64,000 nucleotides of DNA from Lentzea tibetensis. Lineage in GTDB: Bacteria > Actinomycetota > Actinomycetes > Mycobacteriales > Pseudonocardiaceae. Positions 51,112-59,907 of this stretch are shown here, in pieces (the first letter of the stretch is position 1; every line of letters starts with the position of its first letter). The translations under genes and the position numbers were made by a program. The stretch lies in the NCBI RefSeq assembly GCF_007845675.1, contig NZ_VOBR01000022.1, positions 86,066-150,065 of the forward strand, in the 5' to 3' direction. Under the pieces are notes generated by a model, which worked only from the letters and a program-made list of their open reading frames with translations, did no database searches and was not told where the DNA came from.

Positions 51112-52257
51112 GTGCAGCGCACGTTGTTCAACGAGGATCACCACGCGTTCCGGGAGACGGCGAAGCAGTTCGTCGAGAGGACCATCCGGCCGAACGTCGA
51201 GAAGTTCATCGAGCAGCGTGAGATCGACCGGGACGTGTGGCTGGAAGCCGGTCGTCAGGGGCTGCTCGGACTCGAGGTGCCGGAGCAGTACGGCGGCAGC
51301 GAGGCAGGCGACTACCGGTTCAACACCGTGTTCGCCGAGGAGCTGTGCCACGTCAACGCCGCCGTCGCGTCGAGCCTCGGCATCCACGGCGACGTCGTCG
51401 CGCCCTACCTCGTCGACCTGTGCACCGAGGAGCAGAAGCAGCGCTGGCTGCCCGGCATGTGCACCGGTGAGATCAAGACCGGTATCGCGATGACCGAGCC
51501 GTCGGGTGGTTCCGACCTCGCCGCGCTGAAGACCAACGCCGTCAAGGACGGGTCCGACTGGATCCTCAACGGCTCCAAGACGTTCATCACCAACGGCTAC
51601 ACCGCCGACATGATCGTCGTCGCGGCGCGCACCGACCCGGCGAAGGGCGCGCGCGGCATCACGCTGTTCGCCGTCGAGACCGGGATGCCCGGCTTCGAGC
51701 GCGGCCGCAAGCTCGACAAGGTCGGGCAGCACCCGTCCGACACGGCCGAGCTGTTCTTCTCCGACGTCCGCCTGTCCGCCGAGCACGTCATCGGCGAGGA
51801 GGGCCAGGGCTTCATCTACATGATGGAGCGCCTGCCGCAGGAGCGGATCGGCGGCGCGATCTCCAACCTGGCGCACGCCGTCGGCGTCTTCGACGAGACG
51901 CTGGAGTACGTGAAGGAGCGCAAGGCCTTCGGCCAGGCGATCGGCAAGTTCCAGCACAACAAGTTCCTGCTCGCCGAGCTGCGGACCAAGATCGACGTCA
52001 CGCAGGCCTTCATCGACAACCTGACGCTGCAGCACGTCAACGGGCAGCTGACCGCGGTCGAGGCGGCGCAGGCGAAGTACTGGAGCGCCGATGTCGAGAA
52101 CGAGGTCATCGACGCCTGCGTGCAGCTGCACGGCGGCTACGGCTACATGACCGAGTACCGCGTCGCCCGCGCGTGGATGGACGCCCGCGTCACGAAGATC
52201 TGGGCGGGCTCCAACGAGATCATGAAGGAACTCATCGGCCGCGACCTCGGCCTCTAG
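51112..52257 (+). CDS. Acyl-CoA dehydrogenase
   Basis: GTG 51112 follows GGAGGA. The 381-residue flavoprotein has GIAMTEPSGGSDLAALKTNA and WILNGSKTFITNGYTADMIVVAARTD for FAD and substrate binding, ERKAFGQAIGKFQHNKF, and the C-terminal QLHGGYGYMTEYRVARAWMDARVTKIWAGSNEIMKELIGR. The catalytic Glu is expected in the YGYMTEY region or at the alternative position on helix G; I cannot fix it by eye. First gene of an operon with a thiolase and an SDR, giving a beta-oxidation-like set. Confidence 0.93.
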   Translation: MQRTLFNEDHHAFRETAKQFVERTIRPNVEKFIEQREIDRDVWLEAGRQGLLGLEVPEQYGGSEAGDYRFNTVFAEELCHVNAAVASSLGIHGDVVAPYLVDLCTEEQKQRWLPGMCTGEIKTGIAMTEPSGGSDLAALKTNAVKDGSDWILNGSKTFITNGYTADMIVVAARTDPAKGARGITLFAVETGMPGFERGRKLDKVGQHPSDTAELFFSDVRLSAEHVIGEEGQGFIYMMERLPQERIGGAISNLAHAVGVFDETLEYVKERKAFGQAIGKFQHNKFLLAELRTKIDVTQAFIDNLTLQHVNGQLTAVEAAQAKYWSADVENEVIDACVQLHGGYGYMTEYRVARAWMDARVTKIWAGSNEIMKELIGRDLGL

Positions 52258-52268
52258 GAGACAGTCAC

Positions 52269-53474
52269 ATGCCTGAAGCAGTCATCGTTTCCACCGCGAG
52301 GTCACCGATCGGTCGCGCGCGCAAGGGCTCGCTCGTCGACCTGCGCCCGGACGACCTGGCCGCGCAGATCGTCAAGGCCGCGCTGGACAAGGTCCCCGGC
52401 CTGTCCCCGCAGGACATCACCGACCTGCACCTCGGCTGCGCCGAGCCGCAGGACCAGCACGGCCAGAACATCGCGCGCCGCGTCGCCGTGCAGCTCGGGT
52501 TCGACACGCTGCCCGGTACGACGGTCAACCGGTTCTGCGCGTCGTCCGTGCAGACCGCGCGGATGGCCTTCCACGCCATCAAGGCGGGCGAGGGCCACGC
52601 GTTCATCAGCGCGGGCGTCGAGTGCGTGTCCCGCTACATGCACACCGGCACGCCCAACGAGAACCCGCTGTTCGACGAGGCCCGCGCCCGCACGCAGACC
52701 ACGGCCGAGTCGAACACGCCGTGGACCGACCCGCGCATCGACGGCAAGCTGCCGGACTACTACATCGCGATGGGCCAGACCGCGGAGAACGTCGCGAACC
52801 TGCACGGCATCTCGCGGCACGACCAGGACGAGTTCGGCGTGCGGTCGCAGAACCTCGCGGAGAAGTCGATCGCGAACGGGTTCTTCGAGCGCGAGATCAC
52901 CCCGGTCACGCTGCCCGACGGCCGCGTCGTGTCGACCGACGACGGCCCGCGCGCAGGCGTCACCTACGAGGCCGTGGCCGGTCTGAAGCCGTCGTTCCGC
53001 CCGGACGGCACGATCACCGCGGGCAACTGCTGCCCGCTCAACGACGGCGCGGCCGCTGTCGTGATCATGAGTGACGTGCGGGCTCGCGAGCTGGGCCTGA
53101 CCCCGTTGGCGCGCATCGTGTCCACGGGTGTCTCGGGCCTGTCGCCGGAGATCATGGGCCTCGGCCCGGTCGACGCGACGAAGCAGGCGCTCGGCCACGC
53201 CGGTCTGTCCATCTCGGACATCGACCTGGTCGAGATCAACGAGGCGTTCGCCGTCCAGGTGCTCGGCAGCCAGCGCGAGCTGGGCATCGACATGGAGAAG
53301 CTGAACGTGCACGGTGGTGCCATCGCGCTCGGCCACCCGTTCGGCTCGACCGGTGCCCGCATCATGACCACGCTGATCAACGGCATGCAGGCACGCGACG
53401 CGCAGTTCGGTCTCGAGACCATGTGCGTCGGCGGCGGCCAGGGCATGGCCATCATTCTGGAAAGGCTTTCGTAG
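52269..53474 (+). CDS. Acetyl-CoA acyltransferase (thiolase)
   Basis: A 401-residue thiolase: nucleophile Cys in TVNRFCASSVQTARMA, the DDGPRAGVTYEAVAGLKPSFRPDGTITAGNCCPLNDGAAAVVIMS loop, EINEAFAVQVL, catalytic His in GGAIALGHPFGSTGARI, and the second Cys in METMCVGGGQGMAI-type CVGGGQG. All three catalytic residues are present. It cleaves 3-ketoacyl-CoA to acetyl-CoA plus a shortened acyl-CoA, and lies 11 nt after the dehydrogenase. Confidence 0.94.
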   Translation: MPEAVIVSTARSPIGRARKGSLVDLRPDDLAAQIVKAALDKVPGLSPQDITDLHLGCAEPQDQHGQNIARRVAVQLGFDTLPGTTVNRFCASSVQTARMAFHAIKAGEGHAFISAGVECVSRYMHTGTPNENPLFDEARARTQTTAESNTPWTDPRIDGKLPDYYIAMGQTAENVANLHGISRHDQDEFGVRSQNLAEKSIANGFFEREITPVTLPDGRVVSTDDGPRAGVTYEAVAGLKPSFRPDGTITAGNCCPLNDGAAAVVIMSDVRARELGLTPLARIVSTGVSGLSPEIMGLGPVDATKQALGHAGLSISDIDLVEINEAFAVQVLGSQRELGIDMEKLNVHGGAIALGHPFGSTGARIMTTLINGMQARDAQFGLETMCVGGGQGMAIILERLS

Positions 53475-54232
53475 TGGGCATCCTCGACAGGTTCCGGCTC
53501 GACGGGAAGGTCGCGATCGTCACCGGCGCGTCCTCCGGTCTCGGTGTGGCGTTCGCGAAGGGCCTCGCGGAGGCGGGCGCGGACGTCGTGCTCGCCGCGC
53601 GCCGCGCGGACAAGCTGAAGGACACGGCGCAGCTCGTCGAGGCGGCCGGACGGCGCGCGCTCGTCGTGCAGGCCGACGTCTCGCAGCCTGACGACTGCCG
53701 TGAGGTCGCCGCACAGGCCGCCGCGTTCGGCACGGTCGCCGTACTGGTGAACAACGCCGGTGTCGCCTCGGCCGTCCCCGCCTCGCGGGAGACGCCGGAG
53801 CAGTTCCTCGGCGTGATGGACGTGAACCTCAACGGCGCGTACTGGATGGCGCAGGCCGCGGCCGCGGTGATGACCGAGGGCGGCTCGATCATCAACGTCT
53901 CGAGCGTGCTCGGCATCGTGACCGGTGGCATCCCGCAGGCCGCGTACTCGGCGTCGAAGGCCGGCCTGCTGGGCCTGACCCGCGACCTGGCGGCGCAGTG
54001 GACCGGACGCAAGAACATCCGCGTCAACGCCATCGCGCCGGGCTTCTTCGCGTCCGAGATGACCGACCAGTACCCGCCGGGGTACCTGGAGAAGTACGTG
54101 AGTCTTCTGCCGATGGGCAGGGTGGGTGACCCGGAGGAGTTGGCAGCGGCGGTGGTCTTCCTCGCCTCACCCGCGGGCGGCTACGTCACCGGAGAGACCC
54201 TCGTGGTCGACGGCGGTGCCGTGATCGTCTGA
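53474..54232 (+). CDS. SDR-family oxidoreductase, third gene of the acyl-CoA operon
   Basis: GTG 53474 overlaps the thiolase TAG. The 252-residue protein has TGASSGLG for cofactor binding, NNAG, catalytic Ser in NVSSVLG, YSASK and a C-terminal GETLVVDGGAVIV. It could act as a 3-hydroxyacyl-CoA dehydrogenase in the pathway; specificity is inferred from position. Confidence 0.9.
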   Translation: MGILDRFRLDGKVAIVTGASSGLGVAFAKGLAEAGADVVLAARRADKLKDTAQLVEAAGRRALVVQADVSQPDDCREVAAQAAAFGTVAVLVNNAGVASAVPASRETPEQFLGVMDVNLNGAYWMAQAAAAVMTEGGSIINVSSVLGIVTGGIPQAAYSASKAGLLGLTRDLAAQWTGRKNIRVNAIAPGFFASEMTDQYPPGYLEKYVSLLPMGRVGDPEELAAAVVFLASPAGGYVTGETLVVDGGAVIV

Positions 54233-54312
54233 TTGGCGCCGAATGATCTGATCGGCGGAGTGCCAGCGGCCGCCCCTGCGACGTTCAATTGGTCCAGGGG
54301 TGGCCGTTCGGC

Positions 54313-55452
54313 GTGTCTGGGGGAGTCGTGGACGAACCGGAGTTCAGAGTCGTCGACCCGGTGCTGAGATTCCTCCGGCTGTTCCTCCCGACCACCGCAC
54401 TCGCGGTCGCGGGCATCGTCACGCTGCTGGTCGCCGGCCACCTCACGGGGCCCTTCCAGCAGATCACCGTGGTGCGCGCGATGCTGGCCTCCAAGCGCGA
54501 GTTCTTCCAGGACGAGCAGGTCGAGCGCATCCTGATGGCCAAGGGCCTGCAGGTGCACGTCACGCCGGTCGGGTCGTTCGACCTGGCGGCGAAGGAGGAC
54601 CTGGACTCGTACGACTTCGTGTTCCCGTCCGGTCAGGCGGCCAACGAGCAGGTCAAGAAGCGGCGCACCGGCAAGCACGCGGTCCCGTACCGGCCGTTCT
54701 TCAGCCCGGTCGTGCTGGCCACCTACCGCAACTACGCGGACGCGCTCGTGCGCGCCGGTGTCGCGGAGCGGCAGGCCGGCGGGGACCTGTACTACGACCT
54801 CTCGGTCGGCGAGCTGATCGGGTTGATCGACCAGCGGAAGCTGTGGAGCGACTTCGGCCTGGACAACGGGAACCGGATCATCGCGCAGACCCCCGATCCC
54901 TGCCGCACCTACTCGGGTGCGGTCTACGTCGGCTTCGTGGCGTTCGCGAGCGAGAGCGACACCCCGCGCACCGAGGACGCCGCCGCCGAGCTGGCGCGGC
55001 GGATCAAGCCGTACTTCGACGTCGAGGGCCAGCACCTCGAGGACATGGCGCCGAAGTACTTCTCGCCGGAGGGACGCACGTTCGCACCCGTCGCCGTCAT
55101 CTACGAGCACCAGTTCATCGCCTACCAGACCGGGCAGGCCCGGCCGGACCGCGACCGCGTGCTGCTCTACCCGAAGGCGCAGCACCAGAGCGCGCCCGAG
55201 CTGATCTCGTTCGGCGCGGCCGGTGACCGGATCGGCGACCTGCTGATGCACGACGCGGCGTTGCGCAAGCGCGCGGTGGAGCTGGGGTTCCACCTGCTCG
55301 GTGCGGGAGGCGGGCCGGAGGAGGACTTCGCCGCGTTCGTCAGCGGACGCGGGCTCTCCGTGCCGCGCACCGGTTTCGGCGACATGGTCGCGTACCTGCC
55401 GGACGGGCCGCTGTTCGACCTGATGCGCAAGGAAGTCGGTGGCTGCCGGTGA
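54313..55452 (+). CDS. Membrane-anchored binding-protein-like protein (gene 1 of a three-gene system)
   Basis: The start is uncertain; GTG 54313 has AGGGGTGG upstream, and GTG 54328 is an alternative. The ~379-residue protein has one N-terminal membrane segment (FLPTTALAVAGIVTLLVAGHL) and a large exterior domain. Segments such as FFQDEQVERILMAKGLQVHVTPVGSFDL, YDFVFPSGQAANEQV and VPYRPFFSPVVLATYRNYADAL look like a periplasmic-binding-protein fold, but there is no ABC permease or ATPase nearby. Two Cys (DPCRTYSG and the C-terminal GGCR) are notable. The next gene starts inside its stop region (4-bp overlap). Function unknown. Confidence 0.75.
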   Translation: MSGGVVDEPEFRVVDPVLRFLRLFLPTTALAVAGIVTLLVAGHLTGPFQQITVVRAMLASKREFFQDEQVERILMAKGLQVHVTPVGSFDLAAKEDLDSYDFVFPSGQAANEQVKKRRTGKHAVPYRPFFSPVVLATYRNYADALVRAGVAERQAGGDLYYDLSVGELIGLIDQRKLWSDFGLDNGNRIIAQTPDPCRTYSGAVYVGFVAFASESDTPRTEDAAAELARRIKPYFDVEGQHLEDMAPKYFSPEGRTFAPVAVIYEHQFIAYQTGQARPDRDRVLLYPKAQHQSAPELISFGAAGDRIGDLLMHDAALRKRAVELGFHLLGAGGGPEEDFAAFVSGRGLSVPRTGFGDMVAYLPDGPLFDLMRKEVGGCR

Positions 55453-56873
55453 GGGCCGCGGTCGCGGTGCTCGTGCTCCTGATGGCCGCGTGCACGGCCA
55501 GCACGCCCGAGCCGGTGCGGCTGACCGTGCTGGCCAGCTCCGAGCTCGCCGACCTCGGTCCGGTGCTCGCGGACCTGAAGCGGGACACCGGTGTCGAGCT
55601 GGCGATGGAGTACAAGGGCACGATCGAGGCGAGCGGGCAGGCCGGCGGGTACGACCTGACCTGGTTGTCCACCAACAGGTTCCTCGAGCTGCGCGGCGGT
55701 GAGCCGCCGTTGTCGGCGACCACGATGCTGTCGCCGGTCGTGCTCGGCGTGAAGCCGGGCAAGCAGCTCGGCGAGCGGCCGACGTGGGCGGACATCGCCG
55801 ACCGCGCCGCGCTGGGTGAGCTGCGCTTCGGCATGGCCGACCCGAGGGTGTCCGGTGGCGGGCTGGCCGCGCTCATCGGGGTCGCCACCGCCGCGGCGGG
55901 CACCGGGTCCGCGCTGCGGACCGAGGACGTCAGCTGCGACCGCATCCAGGGGTTCCTCGCCGGCCGCGCGTTCGACTCCCCAGACGTGACAGGGGAGTTC
56001 GTGCGCAGGCAGTCCGAAGTGGACGCCATCGTCGCGCACGAGTCGGAAGTGCTGGCGCTCAACGCTTCCGGGAAGCTCTCGCAACCGCTCGAGGTCGTCT
56101 ATCCGCGCGACGGGATCGTCCTGTCGGACTACCCCCTCACCCTGATCAGACCCGACAAGCGCGCGGCCTACGACCGGGTGGTCGGGTGGGTGCGCTCGCC
56201 GGGAGCACAGCGTTCGATCATGGAACGCACGTGGCGGCGGCCCGTCGACCCGGCCCTGCAGCGCGCCGAGAAGCTGGCTCTGCCGATGGGGAACGCGCTG
56301 TACTTCCCGGACAGCCAGGAGGTGATCGACCGGCTGCTGGCGTTCTACGACCGGGCGGGCACCGGGCGCCAGGTGGTGTTCGTGCTCGACTACTCGACCT
56401 CCATGCGCGGTGAGCGGGTCTCCCGGTTGCGCGAGGCCTTCGCGGCGCTGAACGGGTTCGACCGCTTCCACGTCGGTGAGACGGTCACGATCGTGCGGTT
56501 CGCAGGCCGGGTGCTGGAGGAGCGGTCGGTGACGGTGTCCGGCCGGGGTGACCTCGACGCGTTGCTGGCCGTCGTCGCGTCCGACGACCTGCAGGACCAC
56601 ACCGCGATCTGGTCGGCGGTGGACCACGCGCTGCGGCTGGTGCGGGGTGAGGCGACGGTCGTGCTCATGACGGACGGGGAGAACAACGCGGGCCTGACCG
56701 CGAACGAGTTCTTCCGGGTCGGACGCGGTGAGGTGCCCGTGTACCCGATCCGGTTCGGTGAGGCGGATCCCGCGGACCTCGACCGGCTGGCGCAGGCGAG
56801 CGGTGGCCGGCTCGTCGACGCGACGGCGAAGTCGTTGCTGGAGGCGGTGAGGGAGATCCGTGGATGTCGATAG
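55449..56873 (+). CDS. Lipoprotein with binding-protein and von Willebrand A domains (gene 2)
   Basis: GTG 55449 overlaps the previous gene. The 474-residue product has a lipobox signal (AAVAVLVLLMAACTAS), a binding-protein-like domain (about 25-270; LTVLASSELADLGPVLADLKRDTGVELAMEY, YDLTWLSTNRFLEL, MADPRVSGGGLAALIG) and a C-terminal VWA domain with a MIDAS DYSTS (Asp314 onward), DHTAIWSAVDHAL and VVLMTDGENN. This fusion is known in actinobacteria near tellurium-resistance-type stress systems; none of those genes are here. It overlaps gene 3 by 14 bp. Confidence 0.85.
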   Translation: MRAAVAVLVLLMAACTASTPEPVRLTVLASSELADLGPVLADLKRDTGVELAMEYKGTIEASGQAGGYDLTWLSTNRFLELRGGEPPLSATTMLSPVVLGVKPGKQLGERPTWADIADRAALGELRFGMADPRVSGGGLAALIGVATAAAGTGSALRTEDVSCDRIQGFLAGRAFDSPDVTGEFVRRQSEVDAIVAHESEVLALNASGKLSQPLEVVYPRDGIVLSDYPLTLIRPDKRAAYDRVVGWVRSPGAQRSIMERTWRRPVDPALQRAEKLALPMGNALYFPDSQEVIDRLLAFYDRAGTGRQVVFVLDYSTSMRGERVSRLREAFAALNGFDRFHVGETVTIVRFAGRVLEERSVTVSGRGDLDALLAVVASDDLQDHTAIWSAVDHALRLVRGEATVVLMTDGENNAGLTANEFFRVGRGEVPVYPIRFGEADPADLDRLAQASGGRLVDATAKSLLEAVREIRGCR

Positions 56874-57588
56874 AGGACTCTGGTGGTCCGTCACGTGGCC
56901 GTGGCTCGTCATCTGGGTGCTGACGGTCGCCGCGGTCGTGGCCGTCGCCGCCATGGTGGTCGTGCGGGGCATGGCGTTGTGGCGCGGCCGGGGTGAGCCG
57001 GAGCAGGACGTGCCGGGCCTGCTGTTCTACGTGCACGGCGAACGCGTGATCAACCTGTGCAAGGTCGGGCGGTACGACGACGCGGTCACCCGGCAGTTCG
57101 TCGAGCAGATCACCGTGACCAAGGACGGCAGGCTGCAGGTCGGCCCGTCCGAGTTCGGGATCGGCGCGGGCGGGTCGGTGCAGCGGCAGACCACGAACAC
57201 CTACGAGAAGCCGGCGACCGAGATCGACGTCATCGGCGTGGTGCTGGCCGGGTTGCAGTCCGCGAACGGCGTCGTGCACGCCGACCTGACGAAGCGGTCC
57301 ATCCGCGCGGACACGGCGTGGCGGCGGGCGAGACCGGCGCGGCTGTCCGACATCCGCGACTACGTGTCGCTCGACGGCAGGTTCGAGCTCTCCGAACGGA
57401 CCGGCGACAGCGTCGTGCTGCTGGCGCCGATCGGTGAGCAGCGGGTGCGCGTCGAGTGCGACGACAAGGGCCTGCGGGACACCAGGGTTCCCGGCGGCCT
57501 GTTCAACGCGCGGTGCATCGGCAAGGTCCAGTCGTGGAACGCGGCCACCGGGGAGATCGTCGTGCTGCCGGTCGTCATATTCCAGTAG
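56860..57588 (+). CDS. Membrane protein of unknown function (gene 3)
   Basis: GTG 56860 lies within the end of gene 2. The 242-residue protein has one strong membrane helix (WPWLVIWVLTVAAVVAVAAMVVV) and a C-terminal domain of about 190 residues with a Tyr/Val-rich beta pattern (GLLFYVHGERVINLCKVGRYDDAVTRQFVEQITVTKDG; FELSERTGDSVVLLAPIGEQRVRVEC). I recognise no family. Overlaps with gene 2 imply that the three products act together at the cell surface. Confidence 0.75.
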   Translation: MDVDRGLWWSVTWPWLVIWVLTVAAVVAVAAMVVVRGMALWRGRGEPEQDVPGLLFYVHGERVINLCKVGRYDDAVTRQFVEQITVTKDGRLQVGPSEFGIGAGGSVQRQTTNTYEKPATEIDVIGVVLAGLQSANGVVHADLTKRSIRADTAWRRARPARLSDIRDYVSLDGRFELSERTGDSVVLLAPIGEQRVRVECDDKGLRDTRVPGGLFNARCIGKVQSWNAATGEIVVLPVVIFQ

Positions 57589-57610
57589 ACGGGTGGGGGA
57601 CGATCGTCCC

Positions 57611-58162
57611 GTGATTCAACTGGACCAGGTGCTGGTCGTCGACGTCGAGGCGACCTGCTGGGAGACAGCGCCGCCTCCGGGGCAGCGCAACGAGATCATC
57701 GAGATCGGCGTGTGCCCGGTGGACGTCGCGACCGGCGAACGGGGTGAGCGGCGCAGCATCCTCGTGCGGCCGCGGCACTCCGAGGTCAGTCCCTTTTGCA
57801 CGGAGCTGACGACGCTGACCGCCGCGCAGGTCGCCGATGGCGTGACCTTCGCCGAGGCGTGTGCGTTGCTGCGCCGCGAGTTCCGCGCTGACAGGCGGGT
57901 GTGGGCGTCGTACGGCGACTACGACCGCAAGCAGTTCGAACGCCAGTGCGCCGCCGAGGGCGTGCGGTACCCGTTCGGGCCGCGGCACGTCAACGTGAAG
58001 ACGCTCTTCGCGCTCGTGCGCGCGTTGCCGCGCGAGGTCGGCATGAGCGAGGCGCTGAAGATCGCGGGGCGTCCGCTGGACGGGACGCACCACCGCGGAC
58101 ACGACGACGCGTGGAACATCGCCGGACTTTTCGCGGAACTGGTCTGTACGCTCCGGACGTGA
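57611..58162 (+). CDS. DEDDh 3'-5' exonuclease, KapD/ERI-1-like
   Basis: GTG 57611 gives 183 residues. ExoI motif is VVDVEATCWE (Asp11, Glu13), ExoII region is WASYGDYDRKQFERQC, and ExoIII is HHRGHDDAWNIAGLF with His and Asp. SPFCTELTTLTAAQV is the ERI-1/KapD-type substrate loop. It degrades DNA or RNA from the 3' end; the cellular target is unknown. Its stop overlaps the next start (GTGA). Confidence 0.88.
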   Translation: MIQLDQVLVVDVEATCWETAPPPGQRNEIIEIGVCPVDVATGERGERRSILVRPRHSEVSPFCTELTTLTAAQVADGVTFAEACALLRREFRADRRVWASYGDYDRKQFERQCAAEGVRYPFGPRHVNVKTLFALVRALPREVGMSEALKIAGRPLDGTHHRGHDDAWNIAGLFAELVCTLRT

Positions 58163-58728
58163 CCGTTCCGGAAAGGCTGATCGACGCCGCGACCCGCCTC
58201 TTCGCAGACAAGGGTTTCGACCGCGTCGCCGTGCAGGAGATCGTGCAGAGCGCCGGTGTGACCAAGGGTGCGATGTACCACTACTTCGGGTCGAAGGACG
58301 ACCTGCTGCACGAGATCTACGGCAGGGTGCTGCGGATGCAGACGGAGCGGCTGGAGAAGGTGTCGGCCGACTCGGCGCCGATCGCCGACCGGCTGCACGC
58401 CGCCGCGACCGACGTGATCGTCACCTCCGTCGAGAACTTCGACGCCGCCAAGGTGTTCTTCCGCTCGATCGACAGCCTCGCCGAGGAGACCCGCCGCGAG
58501 GTGCGCGCGGAACGCCGCCGCTACCACGAGAAGTTCCGGTCGCTGATCGAGGAAGGCCAGTCCGCCGGCGTGTTCCGCGCGGACGTGCCCGCCGACCTGA
58601 CCACGCACTACTTCTTCGGCAGCGTGCACCACCTGGGCACCTGGTACCGCACCGACGGGCCGGTGTCCGCGCGCCAGCTGGCGGACTACTACGCGGACCT
58701 GCTGCTCGCCTCCGTCACGAAGGCCTGA
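58159..58728 (+). CDS. TetR-family regulator
   Basis: GTG 58159 overlaps the exonuclease stop. The 189-residue protein has RLIDAATRLFADKGFDRVAVQEIVQSAGVTKGAMYHYFGSKDDLLHEIY as its DNA-binding head and a helical ligand domain ending FFGSVHHLGTWYRTDGPVSARQLADYYADLLL. The target is not evident at its own promoter. The classical TetR palindrome at 61214-61231 is one candidate. Its 3' end overlaps the convergent gene by 40 bp. Confidence 0.92.
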   Translation: MTVPERLIDAATRLFADKGFDRVAVQEIVQSAGVTKGAMYHYFGSKDDLLHEIYGRVLRMQTERLEKVSADSAPIADRLHAAATDVIVTSVENFDAAKVFFRSIDSLAEETRREVRAERRRYHEKFRSLIEEGQSAGVFRADVPADLTTHYFFGSVHHLGTWYRTDGPVSARQLADYYADLLLASVTKA

Positions 58729-59171
58729 ACGGCTTTCGCGGGTTCGTCGGCGTGGAATCGCACGAACCTGACGGTGTGGCCCTGGATCTCGGTCGGTTCG
58801 GTCAGCGTCAGGTGCACGCTCGTGGTGCTGGCCGCGGTGATCGACAGCGTGTCGTCCGCGAACTCGACGGTGCGGCCGTGGCTGCCGCTCCACTCCGCGC
58901 GCACGGACTTGATCCGGTGGCGGGGGATCGGGATGTCGGTGGACCACGAGAACCGCAGCCGCAGCTCCTCGTCGTCGAGGGTGTGCGGGTTCGCGGTGAG
59001 CGAGCGCGCGTAGGCGAGCACCCAGACCAGGCTCAGCACGCCGAGCACGAGCAGGATCCATCGGGTGGTCGGCCACGGCACCAGCAGCTCGGCGGCCACC
59101 AGGTCGGCCGCTGAGGCCGCGATGAGGAACCGGTTCACGAACTTGAGGTCGGCGGCGTAGGGGATCTCCAT
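58689..59171 (-). CDS. Small membrane protein, probable MerR target
   Basis: A 160-residue protein with two hydrophobic segments (about 15-35 and 38-56; RWILLVLGVLSLVWVLAYARSL) and a C-terminal beta-rich domain (LRLRFSWSTDIPIPRHRIKSVRAEW...) like a small PH-type fold. Function unknown. It lies 43 nt downstream of the MerR gene on the same strand, with a MerR-type promoter in the gap. Confidence 0.75.
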   Translation of the reverse strand: MEIPYAADLKFVNRFLIAASAADLVAAELLVPWPTTRWILLVLGVLSLVWVLAYARSLTANPHTLDDEELRLRFSWSTDIPIPRHRIKSVRAEWSGSHGRTVEFADDTLSITAASTTSVHLTLTEPTEIQGHTVRFVRFHADEPAKAVQAFVTEASSRSA

Positions 59172-59188
59172 GCCGCCGAGCGTGGAGG

Positions 59189-59205
59189 CCTGACGCTGCG
59201 TCAGG
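59189..59205 (-). promoter_or_regulatory. MerR-type operator CCTGACGC-T-GCGTCAGG in a 19-bp spacer
   Basis: A perfect 8-bp inverted repeat. On the minus strand it is framed by TTGCCC (-35) and CACGCT (-10) separated by 19 bp, the stretched spacing used by MerR activators. The start codon of the target is 7 nt after the -10, suggesting a leaderless mRNA. Confidence 0.75.
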
Positions 59206-59214
59206 GCAAGGGTT

Positions 59215-59898
59215 TCAGGGCAGGTCGACGCCGGTGACGCGGGTGGTGACCTCGTGCTGCACCTGGTTGAACGGGTCGAGGAAGGTCGCGATCAGCTTGC
59301 GCACGGCCGGTGGGAGGTCGTCGGCCTCGGGGAACTTCGGGAGCAGCGCGGTGAGCCTGCCCGCCAGCTCGGCCGGGTCGCCGGTGCCGTCCTGGAGCTG
59401 GAGTGCCAGGTCCAGCCACTGTTCTCGGGCCTGTGGCGCGGCGAGCATGCGGTCGAACTCCGCCAGCAGGCCCGGTGCGGTCGTGGCGACGAGCTGCCAC
59501 GCCTGGCGGTCCAGCTCGATGAGGTCGGCGCGCACGCCGTTCGCGGCCAGGTGGTCGTATAGGCCCACGACGCGTTCCGGCAGTTCCACAGTGGACCCGC
59601 GCAGCTCGGCGATCCGCTTGCGCTGCAACGCTATCGCGCGTTCCTGCTCGGCGAGTTCCGCGTCGAACGCGTCGAGGTGCGCGGTGAGGTCACCGGAGAG
59701 AGCGGCCGGGATGCGGTCCACCGGCAGTCCTGCGTCGCGGAGCTGCCGGATGCGGACGAGCCGCGTGAGGTCGGCCATGCCGTAGCGGCGGTAGCCGAGC
59801 GAGTCGCGGATCGGTTCGGGGAGCAGGCCTTCCGCGTGGTAGTGGCGGATGGCGCGCACCGTGGTGCCCGCCAGATCCGCCAACTCCCCGATCAGCAC
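59215..59898 (-). CDS. MerR-family transcriptional regulator
   Basis: A 227-residue protein: MLIGELADLAGTTVRAIRHYHAEGLLPEPIRDSLGYRRYGMADLTRLVRIRQLRDAGLPVDRI is the MerR winged helix, then a coiled coil (LDAFDAELAEQERAIALQRKRIAEL) and a C-terminal ligand domain. No Cys metal ligands are present, so it is a drug- or small-molecule-type MerR. It probably activates the downstream membrane-protein gene. Confidence 0.93.
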   Translation of the reverse strand: MLIGELADLAGTTVRAIRHYHAEGLLPEPIRDSLGYRRYGMADLTRLVRIRQLRDAGLPVDRIPAALSGDLTAHLDAFDAELAEQERAIALQRKRIAELRGSTVELPERVVGLYDHLAANGVRADLIELDRQAWQLVATTAPGLLAEFDRMLAAPQAREQWLDLALQLQDGTGDPAELAGRLTALLPKFPEADDLPPAVRKLIATFLDPFNQVQHEVTTRVTGVDLP

Positions 59899-59907
59899 CG
59901 TTCCAGA

